Below the pieces are notes generated by a model. The model did no database searches. It was not told the DNA's origin and saw only the letters and a program-made list of their open reading frames with translations. Both the position numbers and the translations under genes were made by a program. A stretch of 64,000 bases of DNA from Trichopria drosophilae (Eukaryota; Arthropoda; Insecta; Hymenoptera; Diapriidae). Below, in pieces: positions 62,220-64,000 of the stretch (within the stretch, counting starts at the first letter, position 1; each line of letters opens with the position of its first letter). The stretch is from positions 23,015,001 through 23,079,000 of the forward strand of contig CM059582.1 of NCBI GenBank assembly GCA_030407085.1, read 5' to 3'.

Positions 62220-63616
62220 CATGTTATCTATTATCCTGTAACTACTTAATAGACTGTGCATTCTTTATAGTATTCCGCGATGTCAGAAGTAAGTTTTCAA
62301 CAACACTTAGGTAAAAATCTAACCTACGCAGTAACCAAAGTATAAACGATATATTGTAAGCGTTGTCTGACTTGTTAGATGTTACTACTTAACTAAGTTT
62401 AGTTATGTCCTACTGCAATGATGATTTTTTAATAATCTCATGTAACAAAATAACGTATAAATTTAGATATGTATAATGATTAATTATTCAGTAAATTAAG
62501 TAGAAATATTGCCCGTTAAGTATCGTCTTGCATATTAACCATTACTAATGAAATCATTATTTCTTCTGTACTGTATTCCGCGAAGTAAAGAATGAGTTTT
62601 TTATTCTCTCGTGTAGAAATGCAACTTACAATTTGCTACGTATAGAAAGATGATGCAGTAATCGAAGTGGAAACAGTGTATTGTATGTATTATCTGAGTT
62701 GTTGGATGTTACTTCTGAAACGAGTGTTTAGTCAGTACTACATTTTATGATTTTAATAATGATTTTTTAATTCTCTCCTGTAAAAGTATAACCTATGATT
62801 TGTTATATGCATAAGAACTGATTACGCAGAAATCAAATTAGAAGCTGTATATTATATGTATTGTGTGACTTGTCGTCCGTTACTACTGAAATGAGTGTTT
62901 AGTCAGTACTGCATTTTATGATTTTAATACTAATTTTCCAATCCTCTCATGTAAAAATATAACATATAATTTTTTAGGTGCATAAGAACTGATTACGCAG
63001 ATGTCAAAGTAGAAGCAGCATATTATATGTATTGTCTGACTTGTTGTCCGTTACTACTGAAATAAGTGTTTAGTCAGCACTGTATTTTATGATTTTAATA
63101 CAAATTTTTTAATGCTCTCATGTAAAAATATAACCTATAATTTGTAATATGCATAAGAACTGATTACGAAGATGTCAAAGTAGAAGCAGCATATTATATG
63201 TATTGTCTGACTTGTTGGATGTTATTACTTGAACGAATCTTTAGTTAGTAGAGTATTTCATTATTTCCATTCTGATTTATTTTTCTCTCATATAACAATA
63301 TAACCTATGATTTGCATAATTCATTAGGAAGTAATAAAAGTAATAAAAATATAATTTATGGATTGTTGGGTGTTACTGCTTAACCTATTACTCTTTTCAT
63401 ACCGTGTTTTGTATTTCTGGATTTTCAATAATGATTTTCTTAATTTATCTTACCAGAATATCATATTTGCACATGGAAATATTTCTGCTATGTTCAAATA
63501 TTTCAATAATACTATTATTATCCGTTGATATCGCAGGTCGAACCGTCAAATTTTATTTGTTTGAGTACATTTTTTGCATCGTCGTGCATGATAACTGTTA
63601 CTACTTAAACGTTTGA
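62220..63616. repeat. Diverged tandem array, unit about 171 bp
   Basis: The landmark GACTTGTTGGATGTTACTAC or a close variant recurs at 62369, 62696, 62867, 63038 and 63209. The last three intervals are exactly 171 bp and the first is two units of about 163. Other unit landmarks repeat in step: TTTAGTCAGTACTGCATTTT, TCTCATGTAAAAATATAACC, TGCATAAGAACTGATTACGC and GTAGAAGCAGCATATTATAT. Weaker units extend the array left to about 62220 and right to about 63616. About eight units in all, best conserved in the middle. No coding content; the frame 63404-63616 is incidental. Confidence 0.85.
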
Positions 63617-64000
63617 AAGAAGGAAATGTACACAGATTTATCACGAAGTTTGGCTGAACTTTTTAATATTAAAATGCGATTTAAAAATGTCCCAATAACC
63701 GTTTCTGATTCAAACGTTGCTTTATGGTATGGTTCATGGTAAATTATTGCAAATTTGAAAAGAAATGAATTACAGTCCATTTTCATAAAAAAATCGTGAT
63801 TCTTTAAGCTTTTTGTTATTTACTTTTTATTTTCCAACGCTTATCGCGATGGAATACGTCCGGTCGATGAGAATATCGCTACAAAAATGTCTCAGATTTA
63901 ATACAAAAGCTTGTTTTTTAAAATGTTCAAGGTGGCGGACTAAAAATGGCAACTAAAGTGTCCTTAAAATTATGTACATTTAGTGTCCACAACTTTCAAA
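63617..64000. other. AT-rich end of window
   Basis: No gene or clear repeat was seen. A short CAAGGTGGCGGACTAAAAAT near 63930 resembles the GGCGGACC arm of the repeats at 420-645 and 23.5 kb, so a copy of that family may begin here and run off the window. Confidence 0.4.

Noticed and set aside
62220..63616. CRISPR-like array
   Set aside because: The units are whole 171 bp tandem repeats without short repeats and unique spacers, and the genome is eukaryotic.
1..64000. tRNA, rRNA or known microRNA genes
   Set aside because: No T-loop signature (GGTTCGAATCC type), rRNA core sequence or familiar insect microRNA seed with a hairpin was found by eye; a covariance-model search would be decisive.

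Overview
The window is AT-rich, intron-dominated animal DNA, almost certainly from an insect. The only gene I can name with confidence is synaptotagmin-7 (Syt7), on the minus strand. Four well-supported coding exons lie at 25922-25730, 18249-18109, 10154-10007 and 8149-8040, in transcription order. They have canonical AG/GT borders and compatible phases at every junction, and together encode a Gly/Ala/Ser-rich linker followed by most of the C2A domain. The residue pattern (polybasic [16 protein letters not shown] strand, [19 protein letters not shown] calcium loop) is that of insect Syt7. Hymenoptera would fit the base composition and intron sizes, but I cannot prove the order. The end of C2A, the C2B domain and the 3' UTR are not in the window and must lie beyond the left edge. 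Layout: 1-8039 is the start of the intron after the last visible exon, with small fold-back repeats and two weak protein relics. 8040-25922 holds the four confident exons, separated by introns of 1.9, 8.0 and 7.5 kb. 25923-52832 is a 26.9 kb stretch, the first intron if the candidate start exon at 52897-52833 is right (ATG with an upstream in-frame stop, ending in the phase the next exon needs). This intron is packed with palindromic, MITE-like elements, including a four-element nested cluster at 37.3-40.8 kb and an 846 bp palindrome at 33.8-34.6 kb. It also contains three GC-richer islands (about 32.0-32.5, 36.4-36.8 and 46.0-46.6 kb) that look like promoters, alternative first exons or enhancers. 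One of them, at 32 kb, holds a candidate first exon that would join in frame to the exon at 18249 by skipping the linker exon. 53-64 kb is upstream flank or further 5' intron: a broad GC-richer stretch at 55.8-60 kb with no gene I recognise, then a diverged tandem array of about 171 bp units at 62.2-63.6 kb. How the parts fit: a neuronal calcium-sensor gene whose C2 core is invariant, with a large 5' region where alternative starts could change the N-terminus. Its introns carry many non-autonomous DNA-transposon-like hairpins that would be transcribed as part of the pre-mRNA. I saw no intact transposase or reverse transcriptase, tRNA, rRNA or CRISPR array.
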